A DNA stretch of 64,000 nucleotides from Shinisaurus crocodilurus (taxonomy: Eukaryota; Chordata; Lepidosauria; Squamata; Shinisauridae): assembly GCA_021292165.1 (NCBI GenBank), contig JAHFWL010000234.1:183490-247489 (forward strand), given 5' to 3'. This document shows, piece after piece, positions 53,856 through 63,639 of the stretch. The notes beneath the pieces were generated by a model that saw only the letters and a list, made by a program, of their open reading frames with translations, was not told the origin of the DNA and did no database searches. Numbering within the stretch: the first letter of the stretch is position 1; each line of letters starts with the position of its first letter. A program made the translations under genes and the position numbers.

Positions 53856-54401
53856 ATACAGGGCTCGGTCCTGGGCCCAGTGCTCTTCAACATTTTTATT
53901 AATGACTTGGATGAAGAGGTGCAGGGAATGCTTATCAAATTTGCAGATGACACTAAATTGGGTGGAACAGCTAATACTCTGGAAGACAGAAACAAAATTC
54001 AAAGTGATCTCGATAGGCTAGAGCGCAGGGCCAAAAACAACAGAATGGAATTTAATAGGGATAAATGCCAAGTGCAGCACCTAGGAAAAAGAAACCAAAT
54101 GCACAGTTACAGGATGATACTTGGCTCAACAATACTACAAGTGAGAAGGATCTTGGAATTATTGTAGATCACAAGCTGAATATGAGCCAGCAATATGATG
54201 TGGCTGCAAAAAAGGCAAATGCTATTTTGGGCTGCATTAATAGAAGTATAGCTTCCAAATCACAGGAAGTACTAGTTCCCCTCTACTCAGCACTGGTTAG
54301 GCCTCATCTTGAGTACTGCATCCAGTTCTGGGAACCACACTTTAAGAAGGATATAGACAAACTGGAAAGCATTTTGAGGAGGGCAACAAAGATGATCAGG
54401 G

Positions 54402-54883
54402 TCCCCCGATGTTACCTTTTGCCTCGAGTGGGACCGAACTCGTTCCGGCTCACGCCCGCGCGAGGATCGCACAAGCCACACAGGTGGCGGCTTGCTGGCT
54501 CGGCTCTCCGCGGTGAGCCGCCCGCGCTGGCTGCGCTGGTCCCGTCGTGTCACTTCCGGCACGGCGGATGTGACACAATGGGACCCTGCTCCGGCACGCT
54601 GGACCCCCGCACTATGTTTTTGGAGGGGGAAACCAGGGCAACAGGGCTGTTTAAGCCCTGTTGCCCTGGTTTCCCCCGCCAAAGACATAGCACGGGGGTC
54701 CAGCGCGCCGGCCGCGCCGGAAGTGACGTGACGGGGGACCGACCAGCTCGGCCGGTGCTGGCAGCTCGAGCGGCGCAGAGAATGCTGCGCTCCGCTCAGA
54801 AGATCGAGCACAGGAGGCCGCCACCGCGGAGCGCCGAGCCGGCGGAGAACCGAGCCCCCCGAAAGGTGTGTGACACATCCCTA
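54402..54883. mobile_element. GC-rich palindromic MITE (~482 bp) in CR1
   Basis: It interrupts the CR1 between GATGATCAGGG and TATCAGGGGACTGG, an 8-bp duplication with 7 of 8 matching (gatcaggg/tatcaggg). The right end CACATCCCTA matches the TAGGGATG-type terminus; the left end is altered. The centre is AACCAGGGCAACAGGGCTG, TTTAA and its inverse (about 54628-54672). CCGGAAGTGACGTGAC (54717-54732) and its inverse GTGTCACTTCCGG (54547-54559) sit on the two arms. Open frames here are compositional. Confidence 0.8.
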
Positions 54884-54925
54884 TCAGGGGACTGGAAACA
54901 AAGCCCTATGAGGAGAGACTGAAAG

Positions 54926-55511
54926 TGTTGGGGGTGAGCAGTCAAAACCTCAAGCCATATATGGGTGCATGACGTAATTGGGACCACAGAGTCTCTGCAT
55001 CCTAGAGCAGACACTCTGTGAATATTACCCAGACCTCCCCTGGTGCAGGATGTGGGCGTAGCCAGTGCCTTCTCTTCCTGCCCCGGGAAACAGTCTAAGC
55101 CATAAACTTGTAAGTGCAGCATGTTTGAAGATGTAGCCGGAGAAGCAGTCCTGAACTTTTCCCAAGTTCAGAACACACCAGCTACCAGATGATTCCTGCA
55201 CAACTGTAAGTAGTTTCTTAAGCCTGCCTGTATCCAATTATATGCAAGATCTGAGTGAATAAACTCTGTTTTTAACCTCCAAAAGACTGTTTGTCTTATT
55301 GGCAGTATAAAGGAGGGGAAACCAGGAAAAGATCCAGTCAGCCCAGAAGGGCAGCCTGTGATTGCCAAATGCTATTGCTGCTTTAACCAGCAGCTCCACA
55401 CGCTCACGTTATTTCCGCTGTAGTTGGGGTAAACTCTGCTGTACTTGCAAAAGCAAGAGGGGAGAGATAACTTTTATTATCCTCTCCCAGCTCTTTTAGC
55501 AATCCCCAACA
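54926..55511 (+). mobile_element. solo LTR (586 bp) in CR1, 5-bp TSD
   Basis: It begins TGTTGGGG and ends CCCCAACA, perfect 8-bp inverted ends. The pentamer gaaag flanks it exactly (54921-54925 and 55512-55516). AATAAA is at 55258-55263. The CR1 sequence reads through when it is removed (CTGAAAG...AACTGGGC). No internal region remains, so the class is undetermined. Confidence 0.9.
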
Positions 55512-55805
55512 GAAAGAACTGGGCATGTTTAGCCTTTAGAAGAGAAGACAGGGGAGATATGATAGCACTCTTCCAATACTTGAAGGGTTGCCACACTGAG
55601 GAGGGCCAGGATCTCTTCTCGATCATCCCAGATTGCAGGACACAAAATAATGGGCTCAAGCTATAGGAAGCCAGATTCCACCTGGACATCAGGAAAAATT
55701 TCCTGACTGCTAGAGCAATACACCAATGGAACCAACTACCTAGGGAGGTGGTGGACTCAATGGCCTTGTAGGCCCCTTCCTACTCTACTATCCTATGATT
55801 CCATA

Positions 55806-57146
55806 GACTATGACAACCTCCTTGTGCAGAAAAATATTTGGCCCGTGGTTATCTGATTCCAGTCTACATTTGGGTTTCTTTGGTTGGTGCTCAGTGTGTG
55901 AACTCCAATTCCCATAATGCTACACATATAATCAGAATGTGCTTGTGCTACCGGTGATGTGTTTTAAACTTTTACTAAACTTTTTTTTTAAAATAAAAAA
56001 ATTAAACCATAACATAGCCTTGCAAATAACTAAATCTTTGGATGATGAAATGATACCAACATTATTTGCAAGAGAGAAATGTACAGAGGAGCAGGGTGTA
56101 ATCTTTGATCAAACCCGAACTGCTTACTAAGTGCTTAGGAGCTTCTCTCACCCACCCTCCCCTCTAGATCAGTTTTGTTGTTTGTCAGATTTGCAATGGG
56201 AATTTGATTTCTTGTTTTGTGTGTATCAAATTAGGGAGGAAAAGATAAAGTGCTAATAAAATAACAGGGAGCATATGGAGAGAGACACAGGCTGCATAAC
56301 GATGGCAGATTTTATTATTTGTTGAAATGGAAATAACAGGCTAATCTCATGGGCTGATGCCATGGCAATTCTATAGGATTTTCAGAAGTAGCGATGCCTT
56401 TGTATGAGATGTCAGACTTTGGAAAGAACTACAGGGCCATTTCCAATGTAGCATCTTCCCCCACACCCCCGCCTTCCCAGCAGGATACCTCTGGAGTTTG
56501 GAATGCAACATTCACATGGAGAAACTGCAGTAGAGGTCCCAGTAGACTGGGCAGGAATCTAAGGTTCTTCTCTCACATTTCCCCAACAAAACATTTAAAA
56601 CATTTTGTCACCGGAAGCAGCAGAGAGGCATTCCATTCTTCCAGGATTGGCGGCGGGGGGGGGGGAGCATTGGGACAAGGTATTTGCGTTACTGAATCCA
56701 CCCACCCATTGCAAGAAATCTTGAAATTCTGTCATATTTATTGCTTTCAGCCAAAGAGTATAAAGTGATACAAAATATAAAATGCAGATTTCCTTTTTGG
56801 TATTACACACACACACACACACACACACAATTCCTTTGAAGTTATTCAGACCTCCAAATTTCACTGCATTTTTTTGGGGGGGGATTAGTTTAGAGAGAGC
56901 AAATAGAGACACCATGCTCCCCTTCCTGTGTTTCAGACTGTATCTGATTAAGTGTCAGGACTTTCAGTGTTTCTGATCAATTGCCTTGTTCTACATGCTG
57001 AGTGGCACTTGTTATAAATAACTAGATATATGAATATGGTTTGGGGATTTGAGGGGGGTTTCTAGCTAGTTGTATCACTTTTTCTGTTGCCCAATACTGA
57101 ATTGGGCAGTTGCATTGCTTGGTCTGATGCCCAATACTGCCCAATA
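55806..57146. other. unassigned sequence with (CA)n
   Basis: A (CA)n lies at 56804-56829, and a G-run at 56653-56666. The part at 56200-56380 lacks repeat signatures and is AT-rich with TAAT-type words, a possible conserved non-coding element (inference). No gene recognised. Confidence 0.35.
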
Positions 57147-57350
57147 TGAAGCTGCCCAGCACTGAGTCAGACCAATGCTATCGTTGGTATTGCCTACTCT
57201 GCTTGGTATGGCTCTTCAGTGTCCACACTGCAACAGCAGTCTTTTTCCATCACCCTACGGTAGGTCTTTGGGTCCTTTTAACTGGAGATGCCTTGGTCTG
57301 AACCTGGGACCCTATACATGCATAGCACGTGCTCTATGACTGAAATAAGG
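57147..57350 (-). mobile_element. tRNA-Ala-like SINE
   Basis: On the plus strand: GAAGCTGCCCAGCACTGAG, AACTGGAGATGCC, CTGAACCTGGGACCCTATAC (B-box, inverse) and GCACGTGCTCTATGAC (A-box side). A CTGCAACAGCAG-type insertion is present in the body. It is a diverged copy. Confidence 0.75.
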
Positions 57351-57763
57351 CTACACCAAAACGGACAATTGGAGACTCAAACAAGGGCAATGGAAGGCAT
57401 GTCTTTCAAGACCCTGGACAGAACCCAAGAAGCACAGGACTTCTTCCAGCAGATGACGGTAGGTACTAGATGTGAACACTGAAGGTACAAATGTCTTTGC
57501 TTATTATTTTATTTCTACAGGGTGATTCCCTGAACTGTGTTGATAATATCTCTTGAAATTATGCAGTTACGAAAACTATCTTGACTCACCACTATAATCT
57601 GGACTTGTAACCCCCTCTATCTTACACACACACACACACACACACACACTATTTACTTGTAAATTGTCATCTTGATTTTTCTTCCCTTTTTCCCAAACCT
57701 GTCTTCTGGTGGGCTACAGCATTAGAAGAAAATAAAAATATGCATTTGCCATTTACATTTTGA
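57351..57763. other. unassigned sequence with (AC)n
   Basis: An (AC)n lies at about 57625-57649. The rest is unnamed. Confidence 0.4.
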
Positions 57764-57955
57764 GAGTGGGCATAGTTCAGTGGTAGAGCACATACATAGC
57801 TGGTATTCAAAATGTACCAGGTCCAGTGCCTGGCATTTCCAGGCAGAGCTGGGAAGCACTCCAGCCTGAAACCCTGGAAAAGCACTACCAGGCAGTGCCG
57901 GTAACACTAACCTAAATGGACCAATGGTCTGACTCAGAAGGAGGCAGATTCCTAA
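57764..57955 (+). mobile_element. tRNA-Ala-like SINE
   Basis: GAGTGGGCATAGTTCAGTGG, AGAGCACATACATAGCTGG (anticodon region altered), CCAGGTCCAGTGCCTGGC (B-box), GAAACCCTGGAAAAGCAC and GGACCAATGGTCTGACTC. A diverged copy of the family. Confidence 0.8.
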
Positions 57956-58049
57956 ATTCACTGACAGAGCTTTGGGTATCATTTCCCAAAAAAATTGGAG
58001 AGTTAAATACTGCCACCTGTTTCACTTGAACTTCACAGTAATCCCACAC

Positions 58050-58565
58050 AGAAAGTTGACCTGGCCACATTGACACATGCCTTGGTTATATCCAGATTAG
58101 ATTACTGCAATGTGCCTTATGTGGGACCTGGCACTGCCCTTGAAGAAAACTTGGAAACTGCCACTGGTAAAGAATGTGGCAGCTAGATCACATTACTCCT
58201 ATTCTGTATCGTTTAGATTGCGTGCCTGTTGGTTTCTGGGAGCAATTCAAGGTGCTGGTTTGGGCCTTTAAAGTCCTAAAAGGTTTGGGACCACATTCTC
58301 TGAAGGACTGCCTACATCTGTATGAGTGTGCCCAAGCAGTAAGATCAGCAACAGAGGACCTACTCTCTAGGCCTACCAACAATAGCAATTAGGCTGGTGG
58401 GTAATAGGAATAGGTCTTTCTCGGGGGTGGCCCCAAACCTTTGTAACTCCTTCCCAGGGATATATAGATATAGATATAGATAGATATAGATATAGATATA
58501 GACTCAGCACTGCTGGCTTTAAAAACAAGAACACCTTGAAGACACATTTACTGCATAGGGAGGAA
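58050..58565 (+). mobile_element. L2-clade LINE fragment
   Basis: The DNA order ACACATGCCTTGGTTATATC, ATTACTGCAATGTGCC, GTTTCTGGGAGCAATTCAAG, GGTGCTGGTTTGGGCC and TTTAAAGTCCTAAAAGG corresponds to L2 HALVxSxLDYCNA...FWEQFKVLVWAFKVLKGLG. A (GATATA)n tract sits inside at about 58471-58500. Confidence 0.75.
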
Positions 58566-58569
58566 TGAG

Positions 58570-58990
58570 ATATTTGTTTGTTTGTTTATTAGGATTTACC
58601 AGTTTGCATTTTCTGGATCGAACACAAACTCAGATGCAATATGCAGTCAAAGTCCATACATTTCCAATTTTGCAATATAATTTGTGGACCAAAATGTTGC
58701 ATTCAACAGCATACGAACTTTTAAAAAATGCAGATGAAATGATGCATGCTTTTGAAAAGTGTGCACAAATACTATGCTGTAATCAATGGAGAAAGGCTGT
58801 GTACATTTGAAAGATGTGCACACTTGATGCATACATTTGGAAAAAAATATGCATCAAAATATACATGGAGTTTTTGTGCAAAAAGAAACAAAGTTCACAA
58901 TCTGATACAGACTTGAGTCGGAACAAGCTTTGAGTTGGAACTTGGAGAATTTTAGCAAGCTCAAGTTTTGCTGATTTGCACATCCCTAAC
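58570..58990. repeat. dispersed TGCACA-rich family
   Basis: It contains GTTCACAATCTGATACAG with GGAACAAGCTTTGAGTTGG, as at 6015-6060, and ends TTGCACATCCCTAAC (TAGGGATGTGCA-type terminus). Confidence 0.5.
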
Positions 58991-59039
58991 TGCATTTCAT
59001 GCTTAAATGCATTACCTGCTGCTGCTCCAGCGTGTGTGT

Positions 59040-59215
59040 GTTTAATTGTAATTGTATGTTAATGTGGTTTTTAAAAAAATATTATAAGCTACCTATGAGG
59101 GCAGTGCACCCTGAAAGGTGGGTTAAACACCTCTTAAATAAAATATTATAAGCCAACTTGGGGAGGGCACTGCCCCCTGAAAGCCAGCTTTAAAATATCT
59201 TAAATAAATAAATAG
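59040..59215 (+). mobile_element. L2-type 3' tail, internally duplicated
   Basis: TATTATAAGCTACC with GGGCAGTGCACCCTGAAAGG and, again, TATTATAAGCCAAC with GGGCACTGCCCCCTGAAAG form two near-tandem units before an (AAAT)n end at about 59203. The layout fits a LINE 3' UTR. Confidence 0.5.
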
Positions 59216-59456
59216 TTTAAGATCCAGAGATGCTATTAATAAGGTGCTTATCAACAGAACACACAACTGGCAAGTATTTTGTCAATTCAGCAGTATTATT
59301 AGTTATCTCTCTCTTATCCATTAGCAGGGAAGGAAAGCAAACAATCTCTCCCTTATATTCATGCCTGGAGCAAAGCAAAGGGAATGGGGAAAAGAGTGTT
59401 ACAATTACAAATAGAACCTTTAAATTGTAGAAACTTGCTAATTTTGTTTATGAAAA

Positions 59457-60038
59457 GCACTGCACAGCTTCTGCTTTCTCTGTACACATTTTCAATTCTA
59501 ATCACATGCCCCAGTTAAAAAGAGAGAGAGAGAGAGAGAGAGAGAGCAAAAAAATAATAATAATGGTGGCAGGAATGAAATGATCCAGTCAGGAATTAAT
59601 GGAGGCTGGTTTGGGAATGGGGAGCAGGGAGAGAACAGGGAGAGAGAACACATTTTTCAAATACGGAAATGGCAGTAAATTTTCAGTTTATTTTATTATT
59701 ATTATTTTTTTAAGAGAGAAAAGGAGAAATACAATCCATGGAAGTGGGCCACGTGGGCTATAACTTAAGAGGCACGAGTAAAACATGAAGATGAACCCAG
59801 TTAATTCTGAACCATTTTCTTGGGGTTGGGTAGGCTTTTGCAAATGATCAGGTATAACTCTTGTAGAATACAGTCATGCCTTGGATTGAGAGCATAATTC
59901 GTTCCGGAAACGTGCTTGTAATCCAAAACACTCTTATATCAAAACGAAATCCCCCCCCCAAAAAAATTTGTACAGAGATTTTTAATTTAAGCCGTACTAC
60001 AGTACTTGTATTGCAAGACGTCACTTGTATATCAAGTA
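59457..60038 (+). repeat. left arm of a ~580-bp inverted duplication
   Basis: From GCACTGCACAGC to the TATATCAAGTAA inside the Tigger-like MITE, the sequence is repeated in reverse at 61159-61738. Only a few differences are visible: CTCTTG against CTTTTG, TTTTTC against TTTCTC, and microsatellite lengths. It includes a (GA)n at 59522-59547. The spacer is about 1.1 kb. Confidence 0.93.
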
Positions 60039-60126
60039 AATAAATAAATAAATAAATATTTTAAAAAATTTGCTTGTCTTGCAAAACGCTCTCAAACCAA
60101 GTTACTTGCAATCCAAGGTATTACTG
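59871..60126 (+). mobile_element. Tigger-like MITE (256 bp), complete
   Basis: Ends CAGTCATGCCTTGG and CCAAGGTATTACTG, flanked by TA. The left part (to 60038) lies in the inverted duplication arm; the rest lies in the spacer. Confidence 0.85.
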
Positions 60127-60389
60127 TACTCCAGATCTGAAACCAAGAAGACGTACATTTCCTTCCAAATTGGGCTAGTTGAGGCGTGCTCTACACATGC
60201 AGTAGAAAGGGATGGTGAAAGCCTGAGCTGATGGGCTGGACTAATTCACTCCGTGAAGGGGAAATGAAACTCACGAATGCCCCCCTCCCATCAGGAGATG
60301 CTTGGGCCTACAGGCTTCAACCTAACTCAGCCTGTGTAGGCCTCAATCCTTCATTCCCCCCCCTTCTTTTTATTGTTCACTTTTTAGGA
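60127..60389. other. unassigned spacer sequence
   Basis: No element recognised between the Tigger-like MITE and the first MIR-like SINE. Confidence 0.4.
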
Positions 60390-60625
60390 ATTTATTTATT
60401 TATTATATTTATGCCCTGCCTTTTTTCCTGCAAGGAACCCAAGGCGGCATACATAATCCTCCTCCTCCTCCTCTCCATTTTACCCTCACAACAACCCTGT
60501 AAGGTAGGTTAAGGCTGAGAGTCAGTGACTGGCCCAAAGTCACCCAGTGAGTTTCATGGCCGAGCGGGGGACTCGAACCCGGATCTCCCGAGTCCCCAGT
60601 CCAACACTCTCACCACTTCGCCTTA
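60390..60625 (-). mobile_element. MIR/CORE-like SINE, full length
   Basis: On the minus strand: a tRNA-like head with GGACTGGGGACTCGGGAGA and GGGTTCGAGTCCCCCGC (B-box), GCCATGAAACTCACTGGGTG, the core CTCAGCCTTAACCTACC, then GCCGCCTTGGGTTCC and AAAAGGCAGGGCATAAATAT. The head plus core plus L2-like tail indicates a SINE likely mobilised by an L2 LINE. Confidence 0.85.
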
Positions 60626-60635
60626 AGTGAAGATT

Positions 60636-60870
60636 TTTTTTTATTTATTTATAATATTTATACCCTGCCTTTTTTCCTGCAAGGAACCCAAGGCGGCTTA
60701 CATAATCCTCCTCCTCCTCTCCATTTTATCTTCACAACAACCCTGTGAGGTAGGATAGCCTGAGAGTCAGTGACTGTCCCAAAGTCACCCAGTGAGTTTC
60801 ATTGCCAAGCGGGGACTAGAACCCGAGTCTCCCAAGTCCCAGTCCAACACTCTCACCACTACGTATATAG
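60636..60870 (-). mobile_element. MIR/CORE-like SINE, second tandem copy
   Basis: It has the same layout as 60390-60625, ~10 bp further along and in the same orientation: GGACTGGGACTTGGGAGAC, CGGGTTCTAGTCCCCGC, GTGACTTTGGGACAGTC and GTAAGCCGCCTTGGG. It differs from the first at many positions, so the pair is probably two insertions rather than a recent duplication. Confidence 0.83.
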
Positions 60871-61154
60871 CGTGATTTGTGCTCATTTCCTTAGGGTTTT
60901 AAAAGTATGCACATCGCACAGACCATCGTAGAGATGGAAGTCCACGGAAACCCCCCCTGACTCGGCCTGATTCTGTTCATTGGATCAGAAGTGGCAGGAA
61001 GTCCATCGAGCTCAGATGAGCCAGACTTCCCAGCCTCAGCAGATCGCTATGACATGTTCAGGAACCCTTCAGACCTCCCTGATCAGTGCAGGGAAATCAG
61101 GAGCTGAGAATAGTAAATATAAAATTTAAATAAATAAATATTTATGTATTTGTT
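60871..61154. other. unassigned spacer sequence
   Basis: Includes a short (AAAT)n near 61126-61142. No element recognised otherwise. Confidence 0.4.
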
Positions 61155-61332
61155 TTTTTTACTTGATATACAAGCGACGTCTTGCAATACAAGTACTGTA
61201 GTACGGCTTAAATTAAAAATCTCTGTACAAATTTTTTTTGGGGGGGGATTTCGTTTTGATATAAGAGTGTTTTGGATTACAAGCACGTTTCCGGAAGTTA
61301 ACGAATTATGCTCTCAATCCAAGGCATGGCTG
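61155..61332 (-). mobile_element. Tigger-like MITE, truncated by the duplication
   Basis: The minus strand begins CAGCCATGCCTTGGATTG (TA at 61333-61334) and stops at about 61155. The other half is missing, which shows that this arm is the derived side. Confidence 0.85.
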
Positions 61333-61738
61333 TATTCTACAAAAGTTATACCTGATCATTTGCAAAAGCCTACCCAACCCCAAGAAAATGGTTCAGAATT
61401 AACTGGGTTCATCTTCATGTTTTACTCGTGCCTCTTAAGTTATAGCCCACGTGGCCCACTTCCATGGATTGTATTTCTCCTTTTCTCTCTTAAAAAAATA
61501 ATAATAATAAAATAAACTGAAAATTTACTGCCATTTCCGTATTTGAGAAATGTGTTCTCTCTCCCTGTTCTCTCCCTGCTCCCCATTCCCAAACCAGCCT
61601 CCATTAATTCCTGACTGGATCATTTCATTCCTGCCACCATTATTATTATTATTTTGCTCTCTCTCTCTCTCTCTTTTTAACTGGGGCATGTGATTAGAAT
61701 TGAAAATGTGTACAGAGAAAGCAGAAGCTGTGCAGTGC
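61159..61738 (-). repeat. right arm of the inverted duplication
   Basis: The inverse of 59457-60038. It begins inside the Tigger-like MITE at TTACTTGATATACAAGC and ends CAGAAGCTGTGCAGTGC. The next 22 bp lead into a CR1 tail that has no partner on the left. Confidence 0.93.
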
Positions 61739-61759
61739 CTGTGTCAATAAATTAAAAAA

Positions 61760-61850
61760 AAATTAAACTGGTTGGTCACTGTGGGAACAGGATGCTGGAC
61801 TAGAGAGAGGCTTTTCATCTGTTCAAGCAGGGCTCTTCTTATGTTCTTAC
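61760..61850 (+). mobile_element. CR1-like LINE 3' tail
   Basis: ACTGGTTGGTCACTGTGGG, AACAGGATGCTGGACTAG and CAGGGCTCTTCTTATGTTC match 3790-3865. Confidence 0.65.
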
Positions 61851-62500
61851 AAAAGTAAGCAGCAGCATTGTGGGAGGGGGGAAGCGGTGGGTGGGGAAGG
61901 GTTAAGCGCCTCTTCCCTCTCTCCTTCTCTGCTACAAATTGCTTTCTCCCCCCCCCCCTTTCCCCATGTTGCTTTGCACCAATAAAACAGGCCTTCAGGT
62001 TTTTAATACACCTGTTAGCATGCAGTGTTTAATTAGGCCCTGAGGCATCACTAACAAAGCCATCAGGGAGTGGGTCACAAGACAAGGCTCATCAAAAGAG
62101 GTTTCCTGGAAAAGGACAACTGCTTTTTTTACCCATTAAATGTTTTTCTCCCCACAACTGAGGATTGCAAAATGCACACACTCGCATTTTGTTTGCATTG
62201 CTCTCCCTGGCACGTCCCCATCAGCCTTTGCAGAGGCCAACCAGAGTGCAAGTAACCAGAAAACTTGGCTGCCAAAGGACTGCAGGATTATCTGCAAGTG
62301 TTTACTCATTCCATTCAGGTATGATTCTCCTACATGTGTACCCTCAGGCATTAATTTAATCACCCCCTTCTTCCCCCTCTCTCCTCCCCCTCCCAGTCCT
62401 GTAAAGACTGCAAAGAAATAAAAAGAAAAAAATGAAATGCTGAACACAACACAGCGGCCAAAATCATGAAGCCCCAAAGTCAGCAAGCTACTCAATGTGT
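61851..62500. other. low-repeat sequence; candidate conserved non-coding element
   Basis: Between 61975 and 62350 there is no repeat signature, and the text is rich in homeodomain-like words (TTTAATTAGG, ATTAATTTAATC). It is the most plausible conserved non-coding candidate here, by composition only. No coding frame has support. Confidence 0.35.
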
Positions 62501-62501
62501 A

Positions 62502-62754
62502 CAGTCATGCCTTGGATTGAGAGCATAATTCGTTCCGGAAACGTGCTTGTAATCCAAAACACTCTTATATCAAAACGAAATCCCTCCAAAAAAAAAATTG
62601 TACAGAGATTTTTAATTTAAGCCGTACTACAGTACTTGTATTGCAAGACGTCGCTTGTATATCAAGTCAATTTTTTTAAAAATAAATATTTAAAGATTTG
62701 CTTGTCTTGCAAAACGCTCTCAAACCAAGTGACTTGCAATCCAAGGTATTACTG
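62502..62754 (+). mobile_element. Tigger-like MITE (253 bp)
   Basis: It starts CAGTCATGCCTTGGATTG and ends CCAAGGTATTACTG, flanked by TA on both sides (62500-62501 and 62755-62756). Same family as 17430-17684. Confidence 0.86.
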
Positions 62755-62789
62755 TACATCGCTAACCCCGTGCATAAATGCAGCACAAT

Positions 62790-62925
62790 ACATTGTACTG
62801 AAAAGATGATATGCGCACAAAATGCATGGCAGCAACATTTCTAATAAACATTAAATAAATAATTTTGTAAGCCGCTGTTAGAGCCTTTTAAGGCTCAGAA
62901 AGCACAGTGAAAAATGTCTAAATAA
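62790..62925 (+). mobile_element. L2-type 3' tail
   Basis: TTTGTAAGCCGCTGTTAGAG, GCCTTTTAAGGCTCAG and GTCTAAATAAATGAATC fit the window's LINE 3' UTR pattern. A (CA)n follows at about 62936-62956. Confidence 0.5.
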
Positions 62926-62956
62926 ATGAATCACACACACACACACACACAAACAC

Positions 62957-63154
62957 ACAGAGGCGTAACACTGAACTCTTTCAGTCTGGTAGGTACATGT
63001 GACTTGCATTCCAGGCTCTGGGAACATCAACTAACCATCAGTGCTCATTAAGGAAGCACCTTCAGCTAACCAGTGATAGCAGTAGATACCCCAGGCTGAG
63101 GTGTTTTCTTCCCCCCCCCCCGGATTAAAATTGGAAGCACATTTCACTCTGCAC
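62957..63154. other. unassigned sequence
   Basis: A poly(C) run lies at about 63111-63121. Nothing else is recognised. Confidence 0.35.
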
Positions 63155-63580
63155 TAAGGACATTGGAGAAATCTGCAATGGATGCAAATGGGTTTGGATT
63201 TCTGTTAATCCAACCCGTAGATTCCACAGTGGACCGGCTTTTCCAGAGTTGCACAGATTCCACAGACTTGTGGACCATATTTTAATTATTATTTTTTTAC
63301 TTTCCATAATTTTACACAAATTTAGTTGTATAAAAAATATGGAAAATGGAAAAGAACCCAACCAAAAATGTGCATCTGCCCCAAGTGTGGGGGGATTTGT
63401 GTCTTTTGGGGGGATTTAAGTATTTTCGGGAAGTGCGAATTTGCACGTGTGTGAATTTGTGCAAATGCATATGAAGACATTTGCGCAAAATCCAATTCCA
63501 TCATAAGCAGGTGATGGAAGGAGGCACCTGAAATTCGCAAAAGGAAGACAGAAAGATTTAAACCAGAGTCGTACATCCTC
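63155..63580 (-). repeat. dispersed family, reverse copy of 8305-8715
   Basis: GATTCCACAGACTTGTGGACC and GGAGGCACCTGAAATTCG are the inverses of blocks in 8305-8715, in reversed order. GTGTGAATTTGTGCAAATG-type words fill the interior. Confidence 0.55.
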
Positions 63581-63639
63581 AACAGGGTGCCACCACTAAA
63601 AGTCTTTAGTCTAGTCAACACACTGTCTTACCTCAGACT

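Larger units (their letters stand above)
53856..55805 (+). mobile_element. CR1 LINE 3' half with two insertions
   Basis: The forward frame reads QGSVLGPVLFNIFINDLDEE (RT motif B region), LIKFADDTKLGG (motif C as FADD), then [19 protein letters not shown] and [18 protein letters not shown]. After a GC-rich element (54402-54883) and a solo LTR (54926-55511), the CR1 resumes with AAAGAACTGGGCATGTTTAG, the 3' UTR, and a short tail near CTATCCTATGATTCCATAG. Removing both insertions restores the known CR1 order. Stops and small gaps make it inactive. Confidence 0.9.

Noticed and set aside
54065..54922. 285-residue forward frame as a gene
   Set aside because: The first half is CR1 ORF2, and the second half runs by chance through a GC-rich MITE.
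60390..60870. Recent tandem duplication of a MIR-like SINE
   Set aside because: The two copies differ at many positions and each has its own head and tail, so independent insertions are more likely.
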